Below are positions 1 to 11,800 of a stretch of 64,000 nt of DNA, piece after piece. Source of the stretch: Luzula sylvatica (taxonomy: Eukaryota; Streptophyta; Magnoliopsida; Poales; Juncaceae); assembly GCA_946800325.1 (NCBI GenBank), contig OX326958.1, positions 32,161,314-32,225,313 of the forward strand, written 5' to 3'. A program made the position numbers and the translations under genes. The notes under the pieces were generated by a model that was not told the origin of the DNA, ran no database searches, and was given only the letters and a program-made list of their open reading frames with translations. Within the stretch, counting starts at the first letter, position 1. Each line of letters begins with the position of its first letter.

Positions 1-64
1 CTTTTTTTTTTTCTTTTTTTTCTTTTTTTTCTTTCTTTTTTTTTTTTCTTTTTTCTTTCTTCTT
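1..64. repeat. Pyrimidine-rich low-complexity tract
   Basis: Almost pure T with scattered C on the + strand, so an A/G tract in the sense (minus) strand of element 1. A comparable T-rich tract lies at 50724-50780 in element 2, at the matching place in the 3' non-coding part, so this is an internal part of the element rather than a poly-A tail. No coding content. Confidence 0.8.
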
Positions 65-747
65 TCATTGAAATAGTTTTATATAAAATATTAATTCACA
101 ATGTTTCGAACCGATCATGAGTACGGTTCGCTCATGCCCGGCTTACTCCATTGCGAATTCTTTTTGAAAAAATCGCGGGCGCAATAAAATTCCGTTTGGT
201 TGGAACATAAGTCGCCATGAACGGTTAGGATCCTTAAGTGTAAGTTGTCAAATTTTTAAACTAATGCAAAAACTACCAAAAATGGTTGAATAAAACTTTT
301 TAGAATTTCTAAATTAAGAATGGGTTCTTATTCAAAAATGGTGTGCCACATAAATCATAATAAAAATCATTTAAAATAAATACTTCTTTAAGCAAATCTT
401 ATTATAGACGGGATTGAATCCCAAATTAGTCTCATAAAAGACCGTTTATTGTTTTCTTTAATATTCATTTGAGAAAAAGAATATTCTTTAAGTGGATGGT
501 GAAAATTCTTTTTAAGAAGATGTGTGATTGTTTAGACTTGATCGTGGAGAAAAACCATTTCGTTAACAAGTATTTAAGTGCTTAAAAATCGAGGACGATC
601 ACGAAAAATTGATTTAAAATATGATATATACAATGGTGGTAGAATTTTTTAATTTTTAAAATTTTTAAAATTTTCAATTTTCATAAAAGCAAAATAAAAG
701 CATAAAATAAAATAAAAGCGAATATATACAAAGGAAATCCAAATATT
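65..747 (-). other. 3' non-coding region of element 1
   Basis: No ORF of note. The stretch is AT-rich. Blocks at about 190-350 (for example ccatgaacggt, caaaactttttagaa, aaaatggtgtg) match element 2 at about 50895-51035 in the same order, showing common descent of this non-coding part. A + strand word atcgaggacgat at about 588-599 is a small palindrome. Nothing else was recognised. Confidence 0.6.
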
Positions 748-782
748 ATCCCCCACACTTATTTCCAAGCTTGTCCTCAAGC
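748..782 (-). promoter_or_regulatory. Internal polypurine-like tract with adjoining hairpin (element 1)
   Basis: On the minus strand a G run (five C on + at 750-754) is preceded by a hairpin with stem GCTTG/CAAGC and a 4-nt loop (769-782). The same pairing of a G tract and a small AGGA-loop hairpin occurs twice in element 2, at 51484-51526 and next to the 3' LTR at 50211-50248. In plant Athila/Tat elements a GAGGACAAGC-type word followed by a GGGGG tract is common near the 3' polypurine tract (from memory). Function as a second-strand primer is inferred. Confidence 0.45.
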
Positions 783-916
783 GAAAAGATACGAAAAAAA
801 ATGTCGACTAAAATAGAAAAAAGATGGATAGATAAAACCTGAAATTTTTTTTTGGTGCGTGGGTTGCCTCCCAACTAGCGCCCTTTCTTTTACGTCTTTG
901 AGCTAGACACCCAAAG

Positions 917-2059
917 TTAACCTATTTCGAGATTATATGAGGCGCTTATGCTTTTAGCGGCTTTACGACCGCCTTTGAGCAGTCTCATTAAGAGATTGGA
1001 GACTTGAGAAATTGCCATGTGTATTTTTCGTTTAGCGTAAGTTGAACTTGGCGTGAAGAGTTTCTTTATTTCATCTTGGATTTTTCCAAGCGTTTCTTCT
1101 AAAGGCCTTTGTTGGAGAGGTGTTGTAAGAGGTGTGAGTACTTCGAATTTATTCTTCTTTCTTGATATATCTATAATTAGAAGATCATTCCTTTCATTAG
1201 AAGTATCATAGTTCTTAATTATTTTAGAATTGATAATAAAAGGAATGTTTTCACCTTGGAGAATTTGAGTTTTCTCTTCTTGCTCGGTTGATAATTGCTT
1301 GTTTTCATCGATTGGAGTGAGTTGAACCGTCTTTTGGAGAGTTGAATCCATTGACACCTTTTCTTCTTCAATTGTTGTTCTCGTTCCAACGCTTTCATCG
1401 AATCCCCCCATGCTTGAACTCTTGTCGCCGTCAATCTCCATGATCTCCTCGTTTGAATATTCTAACTCGAGACAAGTCACTCTTTGATCTAGATCATTGA
1501 GCGTGGATTGAATATTTCCTAGTCGTCGAGAGGTGGTTTTAATCTCTTGTTTCATTAAGTCCATGTTTTTCTCGTTTTTATCGATTTTTCCGTTCATTGA
1601 TTGCATCATCGACATCATTCCTTCCATCATTTGCTTCATTTCTTGATTTGGATCTTCGATTTGGGATTGAAATGGTGGGTCATGGCATTCAAATTCGTGT
1701 TGATATTCGAGTTCATTTTGAGATGGTTCGTATATGGGGTTTGAGTACATGGGGTTTGAGTAGTTGTTAGCGGTTTCGGCATAGGATTGTGTCTCATAAC
1801 CCCATGGGGATTCATTTTTGTATTCGCGAGCTTCGTAGATGGGATTTTGATAAAGGGTTTCGGTGTGTGATTCATCGTATTGATTTGAGGTGGAACATGA
1901 GAGCCAACCGAGCCTTCTTCGAGCTTCGTTTTCTTTGCTTTCTTCCCATTCTTTGATATCTTGATCGATCATTTCTTTAAGCGTCATGTGTTTTGGATAT
2001 TCTCTTGGAGGTTGTTTTAGCAATTCTCCAAAAGTTCTTGGTCTTTCTTGATGATTCAT
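917..2059 (-). CDS. Gag-position ORF of element 1, 380 aa
   Basis: This is the only long ORF of element 1. It starts about 135 nt downstream of the PBS, where gag normally begins. The product is acidic and hydrophilic in the first half. Residues 69-111 are rich in Tyr, Asn and Pro with repeated NPIYE/NPMYS units. Residues about 140-200 are Met/Lys/Glu-rich with heptad-like spacing and probably form a coiled coil. The C-terminus (about 341-370) is basic (KRK, GGRKAAK). I see no CCHC zinc knuckle, protease or polymerase motif. The 367-aa ORF of element 2 aligns along its length, best at ESHTETLYQNPIY, NESPWGYETQSYAETANNY and SSSMGGFDES. The role as a Gag or Gag-derived RNA-binding/assembly protein is inferred from position; I do not recognise the domain. 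The first ATG after the leader was taken as the start because it aligns with the start in element 2. Confidence 0.7.
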   Translation of the reverse strand: MNHQERPRTFGELLKQPPREYPKHMTLKEMIDQDIKEWEESKENEARRRLGWLSCSTSNQYDESHTETLYQNPIYEAREYKNESPWGYETQSYAETANNYSNPMYSNPIYEPSQNELEYQHEFECHDPPFQSQIEDPNQEMKQMMEGMMSMMQSMNGKIDKNEKNMDLMKQEIKTTSRRLGNIQSTLNDLDQRVTCLELEYSNEEIMEIDGDKSSSMGGFDESVGTRTTIEEEKVSMDSTLQKTVQLTPIDENKQLSTEQEEKTQILQGENIPFIINSKIIKNYDTSNERNDLLIIDISRKKNKFEVLTPLTTPLQQRPLEETLGKIQDEIKKLFTPSSTYAKRKIHMAISQVSNLLMRLLKGGRKAAKSISASYNLEIG

Positions 2060-2193
2060 CTTTCTCTACTCCGTGTTCCTTGCAAGAATAGAAAATTTTC
2101 GAAATTAGTGAAATATCAAGTTCAAATGTATCAAATCTATTAGAAATATCACTCGAGATTGCAAGTTTGATTCAAAATTTGACTTAAACATTA
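2060..2193 (-). other. Untranslated leader of element 1
   Basis: This stretch lies between the PBS and the ORF start. Over about 125 nt it differs from the leader of element 2 (53352-53485) at only a handful of positions, whereas the LTRs next to it are much more diverged. Such conservation of a non-coding leader fits a packaging or dimerisation signal, which is inference. Confidence 0.5.
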
Positions 2194-2212
2194 CTCCCCG
2201 GCAGCGGCGCCA
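2194..2212 (-). promoter_or_regulatory. Primer-binding site, tRNA-Asp type (element 1)
   Basis: Minus-strand TGGCGCCGCTGCCGGGGAG lies three bases inside the LTR end at 2216. It is complementary to the 3' end of plant tRNA-Asp(GTC), recalled as ending ccccggcaacggcgcca, with one mismatch. This fixes the element's orientation as minus and marks 2216-3591 as its 5' LTR. Confidence 0.85.
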
Positions 2213-3090
2213 TTTTGATAACGGTCTTTTTGCACGTCTAAAAAGCGTATCGTTGTTTTAAAGTCCCGTAATATCAAACAAGTGAATTATATGGTTGTAT
2301 AGCAGAAAATAATAGATTCGTTCCACAGGGAGCTATTGCGTCAAAATATGATTAAGATTCAGATCATTAACATAAATATTTCGAAGTTTCCAAAATTAAT
2401 GAAAATTTGTCTACAGTGAGTTCTGAATGTTATCAAATTGATCCTAAAATTTCAAACAATTTGGACAACGGAATAAAAAGTTATTAACGAATTACAATTA
2501 GGTCTCTGAAAAACAGTCTCTGGAAACAGCAGGTTTTCAGTTTAAGTGACAGATTTCAAAGACTCATATCAATTCGAATATTTCATGAAATTCAACGATT
2601 CAAAATGTTCCCGAAACTAGAAATCAAGATCTACGTAATGAAAATTTTAACAGATCTAGCATATACAGCAAATGAAAAATAAAGAGAAAAAGAACAAGAA
2701 AAGAAAAGATCAAGAAAAGATCAAGAACAAGAATTTTAGAATCAAACAAGTTATATTTACACACATCAAATTCGAGAAAAGAAAAGATTACACCTAAAAC
2801 GAGAAGGAAGCTTCAACGTGATTAGAGGTACTCCTTCCTTGTGATCGTGGACGATTGATGCTCGAATCGCTAGGAAGCTAGATGATTGAGCTGTTTTCTC
2901 GTCTTGAAGAAACGTCCTTCCCGGTTGAAGAAAGCTCCGAGTCCGGTTGTGACGTGTATCTTCTACGACTTGCTTCGATTAGATCGATTCACCGGATGAA
3001 GAAAGCTTCAAGTCCGGCAAACAATCACTCGAGAATTCGAGTAATCCTTGAATGGTTCTTGACGTTCTTGAAAGTTCTTGGAAGTGCTTA

Positions 3091-3110
3091 GAGAGAGAGA
3101 GAGAGAGAGA
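3091..3110. repeat. (GA)10 microsatellite in LTR 1
   Basis: Ten GA units lie about 65 bp downstream of the minus-strand TATA box, so probably in the transcribed part. A CT tract in the sense strand of plant leaders is common. LTR 2 has only a short gagggagagaaag tract at this place. Confidence 0.85.
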
Positions 3111-3174
3111 AGGTGCTCCGAAGAGCGGGGGAGGGGGAGAGAGAAGCCATCCTGCCCCAAGGTCCTTTGGGGTC

Positions 3175-3182
3175 TATTTATA
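3175..3182 (-). promoter_or_regulatory. TATA box of LTR 1
   Basis: Minus-strand TATAAATA within CTATAAATAGA, a canonical plant TATA box. The equivalent in LTR 2 is at 49793-49800 and 54744-54751. The start of transcription is expected about 30 bp further, near 3145-3150. Confidence 0.65.
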
Positions 3183-4139
3183 GTGCATTAGGAGCCTTCC
3201 CATTGGTCTAGAGATTGTTGAGAGGATTGAGGGTAGTTTGGTAATTGTAGGTGAGGTAGGTGGGCTGAATGGTGGTTAAAGTGTGAGTGGTTTTCGTATA
3301 GAATTTGGTGTAGACTTTTGTGTGGTAGATTTCTTGCCTCCTTCTTCATACGTGTACCGAAATGGACAGTATAATATATCGATTTTATCGGCGCGAGGAG
3401 AGGAAGACAACTACACTGTTGGAATTCCAGAAACTTTCGCCCAAAAACCTAAAATTATCAATAAAACACACTTAGTGAAGAAATATTCTTGCTATCTCAA
3501 ATATTAACAATTATATATATAAAGTTGTGATTCAAAAGGGCTAAAATCCCCAAATTAGATATCAAAAAGGTGCTTTATTTTCCTCTTATCACTAAGAAAG
3601 TCTGTTTTCCGATTCAAAACAAGATTTTAACGCTTTGAGGAGCTCAAATAACGTGTTTTGAGATCATTTGTATCGTATCTTTTACTACATAACTTTTCAC
3701 CAAATTTCACAAACACTAAGAAAGTTTGTTTTTCGATACAAAACAAGATTTTAACGCTTTGTGGAGTTCAAATAACGTGTTTTGAGATCATTTGTATCGT
3801 ATCTTTTACTACATAAATTTTCACCAAATTTCACAAACACTAAGAAAGTTTGTTTTTCGATTCAAAACAAGATTTTAGCGCTTTGTGGAGTTCAAATAAC
3901 GTGTTTTTAGATCATTTGTATCGTATCTTTTACTACATAACTTTTCACCAAATTTCACAAACTCTAAGAAAGTTTGTTTTTCGATTCAAAACAAGATTTT
4001 AACGCTTTGTGGAGTTCAAATAACGTGTTTTGAGATCATTTGTGTCGTATCTTTTACTACATAACTTTTCACCAAATTTCACAAACACTAAGAAAGTTTG
4101 TTTTTCGATTCAAAACAAGATTTTAACGCTTTGAGGAGT

Positions 4140-7100
4140 TCAAATAACGTGTTTTGAGATCATTTGTATCGTATCTTTTACTACATCAATTTTCACCAAA
4201 TTTCACAAACACTAAGAAAGTTTGTTTTTCGATTCAAAACAAGATTTTAGCGCTTTGTGGAGTTCAAATAACGTGTTTTTAGATCATTTGTATCGTATCT
4301 TTTACTACATAACTTTTCACCAAATTTCACAAACTCTAAGAAAGTTTGTTTTTCGATTCAAAACAAGATTTTAACGCTTTGTGGAGTTCAAATAACGTGT
4401 TTTGAGATCATTTGTGTCGTATCTTTTACTACATAACTTTTCACCAAATTTCACAAACACTAAGAAAGTTTGTTTTTCGATTCAAAACAAGATTTTAACG
4501 CTTTGAGGAGTTCAAATAACGTGTTTTTAGATCATTTATATCGTATCTTTTACAACATAACTTTTCACCGAATTTCACAAACACTAAGAAAGTTTGTTTT
4601 TCGATGAAAAACAAGATTTTAACGTTTTGATGATTTCAATTAACGTGTTTTTAGATCATTTGTATCGTATCTTTTACTACATAACTTTTCACCAAATTTC
4701 ACAAACACTAAGAAAGTTTGTTTTTCGAGTCAAAACAAGATTTTTGCGCTTTGTGGAGTTCAAATAACGTGTTTTGAGATCATTTGTATCGTATCTTTTA
4801 CTACATAACTTTTCACCAAATTTCATAAACACTAAGAAAGTTTGTTTTTCGATTCAAAACAAGATTTTAACGCTTTGTGGAGTTCAAATAACGTGTTCTG
4901 AGATCATTTGTATCGTATCTTTTACTACATAACTTTTCACCAAATTTCACAAACACTAAGAAAGTTTGTTTTTCGATTCAAAACAAGATTTTAACGCTTT
5001 GAGGAGTTCAAATAACGTGTTTTTAGATCATTTGTATCGTATCTTTTACAACATAACTTTTCACCGAATTTCACAAACACTAAGAAAGTTTGTTTTTCGA
5101 TTAAAAACAAGATTTTAACGTTTTGATGATTTCAATTAACGTGTTTTTAGATCATTTGTATCGTATCTTTTACTACATAACTTTTCACCAAATTTCACAA
5201 ACACTAAGAAAGTTTGTTTTTCGATTCAAAACAAGATTTTTGCGCGTTGTGGAGTTCAAATAACGTGTTTTGAGATCATTTGTATCGTATCTTTTACTAC
5301 ATAACTTTTCACCAAATTTCACAAACACTAAGAAAGTATGTTTTTCGATTCAAAACAAGATTTTAGCGCTTTGTGGAGTTCAAATAACGTGTTTTTAGAT
5401 CATTTGTATCGTATCTTTTACTACATAAATTTTCACCAAATTTCACAAACACTAAGAAAGTTTGTTTTTCGATTCAAAACAAGATTTTAGCGCTTTGTGG
5501 AGTTCAAATAACGTGTTTTTAGATCATTTGTATCGTATCTTTTACTACATAACTTTTCACCAAATTTCACAAACACTAAGAAAGTTTGTTTTTCGATTCA
5601 AAACAAGATTTTAACGCTTTGTGGAGTTCAAATAACGTGTTTTGAGATCATTTGTATCGTTTCTTTTGAGTACATAACTTTTCACCAAATTTCACAAACA
5701 CTAAGAAAGTCTGTTTTCCGATTCAAAACAAGATTTTAACGCTTTGAGGAGCTCAAATAACGTGTTTTGAGATCATTTGTATCGTATCTTTTACTACATA
5801 ACTTTTCACCAAATTTCACAAACACTAAGAAAGTTTGTTTTTCGATACAAAACAAGATTTTAACGCTTTGTGGAGTTCAAATAACGTGTTTTGAGATCAT
5901 TTGTATCGTATCTTTTACTACATAAATTTTCACCAAATTTCACAAACACTAAGAAAGTTTGTTTTTCGATTCAAAACAAGATTTTAGCGCTTTGTGGAGT
6001 TCAAATAACGTGTTTTTAGATCATTTGTATCGTATCTTTTACTAAATAACTTTTCACCAAATTTCACAAACACTAAGAAAGTTTGTTTTTCGATTCAAAA
6101 CAAGATTTTAACGCTTTGTGGAGTTCAAATAACGTGTTTTGAGATCATTTGTGTCGTACCTTTTACTACATAACTTTTCACCAAATTTCACAAACACTAA
6201 GAAAGTTTGTTTTTCGATTCAAAACAAGATTTTAACGCTTTGAGGAGTTCAAATAACGTGTTTTTAGATCATTTGTATCGTATCTTTTACTACATAACTT
6301 TTCACCGAATTTCACAAACACTAAGAAAGTTTGTTTTTCGATTCAAAACAAGATTTTAACGCTTTGTGGAGTTCAAATAACGTGTTTTGAGATCATTTGT
6401 ATCGTATCTTTTACTACATAAATTTTCACCAAATTTCACAAACACTAAGAAAGTTTGTTTTTCGATTCAAAACAAGATTTTAGCGCTTTGTGGAGTTCAA
6501 ATAACGTGTTTTGAGATCATTTGTATCGTATCTTTTACTACATCAATTTTCACCAAATTTCACAAACACTAAGAAAGTTTGTTTTTCGATTCAAAACAAG
6601 ATTTTAGCGCTTTGTGGAGTTCAAATAACGTGTTTTTAGATCATTTGTATCGTATCTTTTACTACATAACTTTTCACCAAATTTCACAAACTCTAAGAAA
6701 GTTTGTTTTTCGATTCAAAACAAGATTTTAACGCTTTGTGGAGTTCAAATAACGTGTTTTGAGATCATTTGTGTCGTATCTTTTACTACATAACTTTTCA
6801 CCAAATTTCACAAACACTAAGAAAGTTTGTTTTTCGATTCAAAACAAGATTTTAACGCTTTGAGGAGTTCAAATAACGTGTTTTAGATCATTTGTATCGT
6901 ATCTTTTACAACATAACTTTTCACCGAATTTCACAAACACTAAGAAAGTTTGTTTTTCGATGAAAAACAAGATTTTAACGTTTTGATGATTTCAATTAAC
7001 GTGTTTTTAGATCATTTGTATCGTATCTTTTACTACATAACTTTTCACCAAATTTCACAAACACTAAGAAAGTTTGTTTTTCGAGTCAAAACAAGATTTT

Positions 7101-8810
7101 TGCGCTTTGTGGAGTTCAAATAACGTGTTTTGAGATCATTTGTATCGTATCTTTTACTACATAACTTTTCACCAAAATTCACAAACACTAAGAAAGTTTG
7201 TTTTTCGATTCAAAACAAGATTTTAACGCTTTGTGGAGTTCAAATAACGTGTTCTGAGATCATTTGTATCGTATCTTTTACTACATAACTTTTCACCAAA
7301 TTTCACAAACACTAAGAAAGTTTGTTTTTCGATTCAAAACAAGATTTTAACGCTTTGAGGAGTTCAAATAACGTGTTTTTAGATCATTTGTATCGTATCT
7401 TTTACAACATAACTTTTCACCGAATTTCACAAACACTAAGAAAGTTTGTTTTTCGATTAAAAACAAGATTTTAACGTTTTGATGATTTCAATTAACGTGT
7501 TTTTAGATCATTTGTATCGTATCTTTTACTACATAACTTTTCACCAAATTTCACAAACACTAAGAAAGTTTGTTTTTCGATTCAAAACAAGATTTTTGCG
7601 CGTTGTGGAGTTCAAATAACGTGTTTTGAGATCATTTGTATCGTATCTTTTACTACATAACTTTTCACCAAATTTCACAAACACTAAGAAAGTATGTTTT
7701 TCGATTCAAAACAAGATTTTAGCGCTTTGTGGAGTTCAAATAACGTGTTTTTAGATCATTTGTATCGTATCTTTTACTACATAAATTTTCACCAAATTTC
7801 ACAAACACTAAGAAAGTTTGTTTTTCGATTCAAAACAAGATTTTAGCGCTTTGTGGAGTTCAAATAACGTGTTTTTAGATCATTTGTATCGTATCTTTTA
7901 CTACATAACTTTTCACCAAATTTCACAAACACTAAGAAAGTTTGTTTTTCGATTCAAAACAAGATTTTAACGCTTTGTGGAGTTCAAATAACGTGTTTTG
8001 AGATCATTTGTATCGTATCTTTTGAGTACATAACTTTTCACCAAATTTCACAAACACTAAGAAAGTCTGTTTTCCGATTCAAAACAAGATTTTAACGCTT
8101 TGAGGAGCTCAAATAACGTGTTTTGAGATCATTTGTATCGTATCTTTTACTACATAACTTTTCACCAAATTTCACAAACACTAAGAAAGTTTGTTTTTCG
8201 ATACAAAACAAGATTTTAACGCTTTGTGGAGTTCAAATAACGTGTTTTGAGATCATTTGTATCGTATCTTTTACTACATAAATTTTCACCAAATTTCACA
8301 AACACTAAGAAAGTTTGTTTTTCGATTCAAAACAAGATTTTAGCGCTTTGTGGAGTTCAAATAACGTGTTTTTAGATCATTTGTATCGTATCTTTTACTA
8401 AATAACTTTTCACCAAATTTCACAAACACTAAGAAAGTTTGTTTTTCGATTCAAAACAAGATTTTAACGCTTTGTGGAGTTCAAATAACGTGTTTTGAGA
8501 TCATTTGTGTCGTACCTTTTACTACATAACTTTTCACCAAATTTCACAAACACTAAGAAAGTTTGTTTTTCGATTCAAAACAAGATTTTAACGCTTTGAG
8601 GAGTTCAAATAACGTGTTTTTAGATCATTTGTATCGTATCTTTTACTACATAACTTTTCACCGAATTTCACAAACACTAAAAAATTTTGTTTTTCGATTC
8701 AAAACAAGATTTTAACGCTTTGTGGAGTTCAAATAACGTGTTTTGAGATCATTTGTATCGTATCTTTTACTACATAAATTTTCACCAAATTTCACAAACA
8801 CTAAGAAAGT
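4140..8810 (+). repeat. Tandem 19-monomer duplication (offset 2,356-2,357 bp)
   Basis: Marker pairs sit 2,356-2,357 bp apart: catcaat 4184/6541, aaactctaag 4331/6688, cgatgaaaaac 4601/6957, ttttgagtac 5664/8020, and the ctgttttccg monomer 5701/8057. The offset changes by one base at the 123-bp monomer near 6880. Limits are approximate. Confidence 0.75.
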
Positions 8811-11800
8811 TTGTTTTTCGATTCAAAACAAGATTTTAGCGCTTTGTGGAGTTCAAATAACGTGTTTTTAGATCATTTGTATCGTATCTTTTAGTACATA
8901 ACTTTTCACCAAATTTCACAAACACTAAGAAAGTTTGTTTTTCGATTCAAAACAAGATTTTAACGCTTTGTGGAGTTCAAATAACGTGTTTTGAGATCAT
9001 TTGTGTCGTATCTTTTACTACATAACTTTTCACCAAATTTCACAAACACTAAGAAAGTTTGTTTTTCGATTCAAAACAAGATTTTAACGCTTTGAGGAGT
9101 TCAAATAACGTGTTTTTAGATCATTTGTATCGTATCTTTTACAACATAACTTTTCACCGAATTTCACAAACACTAAGAAAGTTTGTTTTTCGATTAAAAA
9201 CAAGATTTTAACGTTTTGATGATTTCAATTAACGTGTTTTTAGATCATTTGTATCGTATCTTTTACTACATAACTTTTCACCAAATTTCACAAACACTAA
9301 GTAAGTTTGTTTTTCAATTCAAAACAAGATTTTTACGCTTTGTGGAGTTCAAATAACGTGTTTTGAGATCATTTGTATCGTATCTTTTACTACATAACTT
9401 TTCACCAAATTTCACAAACACTAAGAAAGTTTGTTTTTCGATTCAAAACAAGATTTTAACGCTTTGTGGAGTTCAAATAACGTGTTTTGAGATCATTTGT
9501 ATCGTATCTTTTACTACATAAATTTTCACCAAATTTCACAAACACTAAGAAAGTTTGTTTTTCGATTCAAAACAAGATTTTAGCGCTTTGTGGATTTCAA
9601 ATAACGTGTTTTGAGATCATTTGTATCGTATCTTTTACTACATCAATTTTCACCAAATTTCACAAACACTAAGAAAGTTTGTTTTTCGATTCAAAACAAG
9701 ATTTTAGCGCTTTGTGGAGTTCAAATAACGTGTTTTTAGATCATTTGTATCGTATCTTTTACTACATAATTTTTCACCAAATTTCACAAACTCTAAGAAA
9801 GTTTGTTTTTCGATTCAAAACAAGATTTTAACGATTTGTGGAGTTCAAATAACGTGTTTTGAGATCATTTGTGTCGTATCTTTTACTACATAACTTTTCA
9901 CCAAATTTCACAAACACTAAGAAAGTTTGTTTTTCGATTCAAAACAAGATTTTAACGCTTTGAGGAGTTCAAATAACGTGTTTTTAGATCATTTGTATCG
10001 TATCTTTTACTACATAACTTTTCACCAAATTTCACAAACACTAAGAAAGTTTGTTTTTCGATTCAAAACAAGATTTTAGCGCTTTGTGGAGTTCAAATAA
10101 CGTGTTTTTAGATCATTTGTATCGTATCTTTTACTACATAACTTTTCACCAAATTTCACAAACTCTAAGAAAGTTTGTTTTTCGATTCAAAACAAGATTT
10201 TAACGCTTTGTGGAGTTCAAATAACGTGTTTTGAGATCATTTGTGTCGTATCTTTTACTACATAACTTTTCACCAAATTTCACAAACACTAAGAAAGTTT
10301 GTTTTTCGATTCAAAACAAGATTTTAACGCTTTGAGGAGTTCAAATAACGTGTTTTGAGATCATTTGTATCGTATCTTTTACTACATCAATTTTCACCAA
10401 ATTTCACAAACACTAAGAAAGTTTGTTTTTCGATTCAAAACAAGATTTTAGCGCTTTGTGGAGTTCAAATAACGTGTTTTTAGATCATTTGTATCGTATC
10501 TTTTACTACATAACTTTTCACCAAATTTCACAAACTCTAAGAAAGTTTGTTTTTCGATTCAAAACAAGATTTTAACGCTTTGTGGAGTTCAAATAACGTG
10601 TTTTGAGATCATTTGTGTCGTATCTTTTACTACATAACTTTTCACCAAATTTCACAAACACTAAGAAAGTTTGTTTTTCGATTCGAAACAAGATTTTAAC
10701 GCTTTGAGGAGTTCAAATAACGTGTTTTTAGATCATTTGTATCGTATCTTTTACAACATAACTTTTCACCGAATTTCACAAACACTAAGAAAGTTTGTTT
10801 TTCGATGAAAAACAAGATTTTAACGTTTTGATGATTTCAATTAACGTGTTTTTAGATCATTTGTATCGTATCTTTTACTACATAACTTTTCACCAAATTT
10901 CACAAATACTAAGAAAGTTTGTTTTTCGAGTCAAAACAAGATTTTTGCGCTTTGTGGAGTTCAAATAACGTGTTTTGAGATCATTTGTATCGTATCTTTT
11001 ACTACATAACTTTTCACCAAATTTCACAAACACTAAGAAAGTTTGTTTTTCGATTCAAAACAAGATTTTAACGCTTTGTGGAGTTCAAATAACGTGTTCT
11101 GAGATCATTTGTATCGTATCTTTTACTACATAACTTTTCACCAAATTTCACAAACACTAAGAAAGTTTGTTTTTCGATTCAAAACAAGATTTTAACGCTT
11201 TGAGGAGTTCAAATAACGTGTTTTTAGATCATTTGTATCGTATCTTTTACAACATAACTTTTCACCGAATTTCACAAACACTAAGAAAGTTTGTTTTTCG
11301 ATTAAAAACAAGATTTTAACGTTTTGATGATTTCAATTAACGTGTTTTTAGATCATTTGTATCGTATCTTTTACTACATAACTTTTCACCAAATTTCACA
11401 AACACTAAGAAAGTTTGTTTTTCGATTCAAAACAAGATTTTTGCGCGTTGTGGAGTTCAAATAACGTGTTTTGAGATCATTTGTATCGTATCTTTTACTA
11501 CATAACTTTTCACCAAATTTCACAAACACTAAGAAAGTATGTTTTTCGATTCAAAACAAGATTTTAGCGCTTTGTGGAGTTCAAATAACGTGTTTTTAGA
11601 TCATTTGTATCGTATCTTTTACTACATAAATTTTCACCAAATTTCACAAACACTAAGAAAGTTTGTTTTTCGATTCAAAACAAGATTTTAGCGCTTTGTG
11701 GAGTTCAAATAACGTGTTTTTAGATCATTTGTATCGTATCTTTTACTACATAACTTTTCACCAAATTTCACAAACACTAAGAAAGTTTGTTTTTCGATTC

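Larger units (their letters stand above)
1..3591 (-). mobile_element. Retroelement 1: partial non-autonomous Ty3/gypsy-type LTR retrotransposon
   Basis: In minus-strand order this stretch holds the 5' LTR (2216-3591), a PBS (2194-2212), a leader, a 380-aa ORF (917-2059) and a 3' non-coding region that runs off the window edge. The 3' LTR is not in view. The whole internal part aligns by eye with element 2 at 50724-53506, but the integrase relic of element 2 is missing here. The LTR joins satellite DNA directly at 3591/3592, and the adjacent ctaag (3592-3596) is the candidate target-site duplication. The lineage is inferred as Athila/Tat-like from the tRNA-Asp-type PBS and the relationship with element 2. 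No reverse transcriptase or integrase core is present, so it is called non-autonomous, with the reservation that a missing part could lie outside the window. Confidence 0.85.
2216..3591 (-). repeat. 5' LTR of element 1 (1,376 bp)
   Basis: The LTR begins tgataacgg and ends cttatca on the +, giving TG...CA ends and a TGATA/TATCA terminal inverted repeat. The inner end abuts the PBS; the outer end abuts satellite. Its outer end (about 3455-3591, the U3 start on the minus strand) is nearly identical to the LTR end of element 2, and weaker homology runs throughout (gtgctccgaagagcggggga, the TATA block, ccacagggag near 2325). It lacks the CCGTT/AACGG cluster of element 2. Short ORFs within it are not genes. 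Confidence 0.85.

Noticed and set aside
1..64. Poly-A tail of a LINE or SINE in reverse orientation
   Set aside because: The tract is interrupted by C throughout and a similar tract lies at the matching place inside element 2, so it is internal to the LTR element.
2882..3507. 69- and 74-aa ORFs in LTR 1
   Set aside because: They are inside the LTR on the strand opposite to the element's transcription and show no recognisable protein feature.
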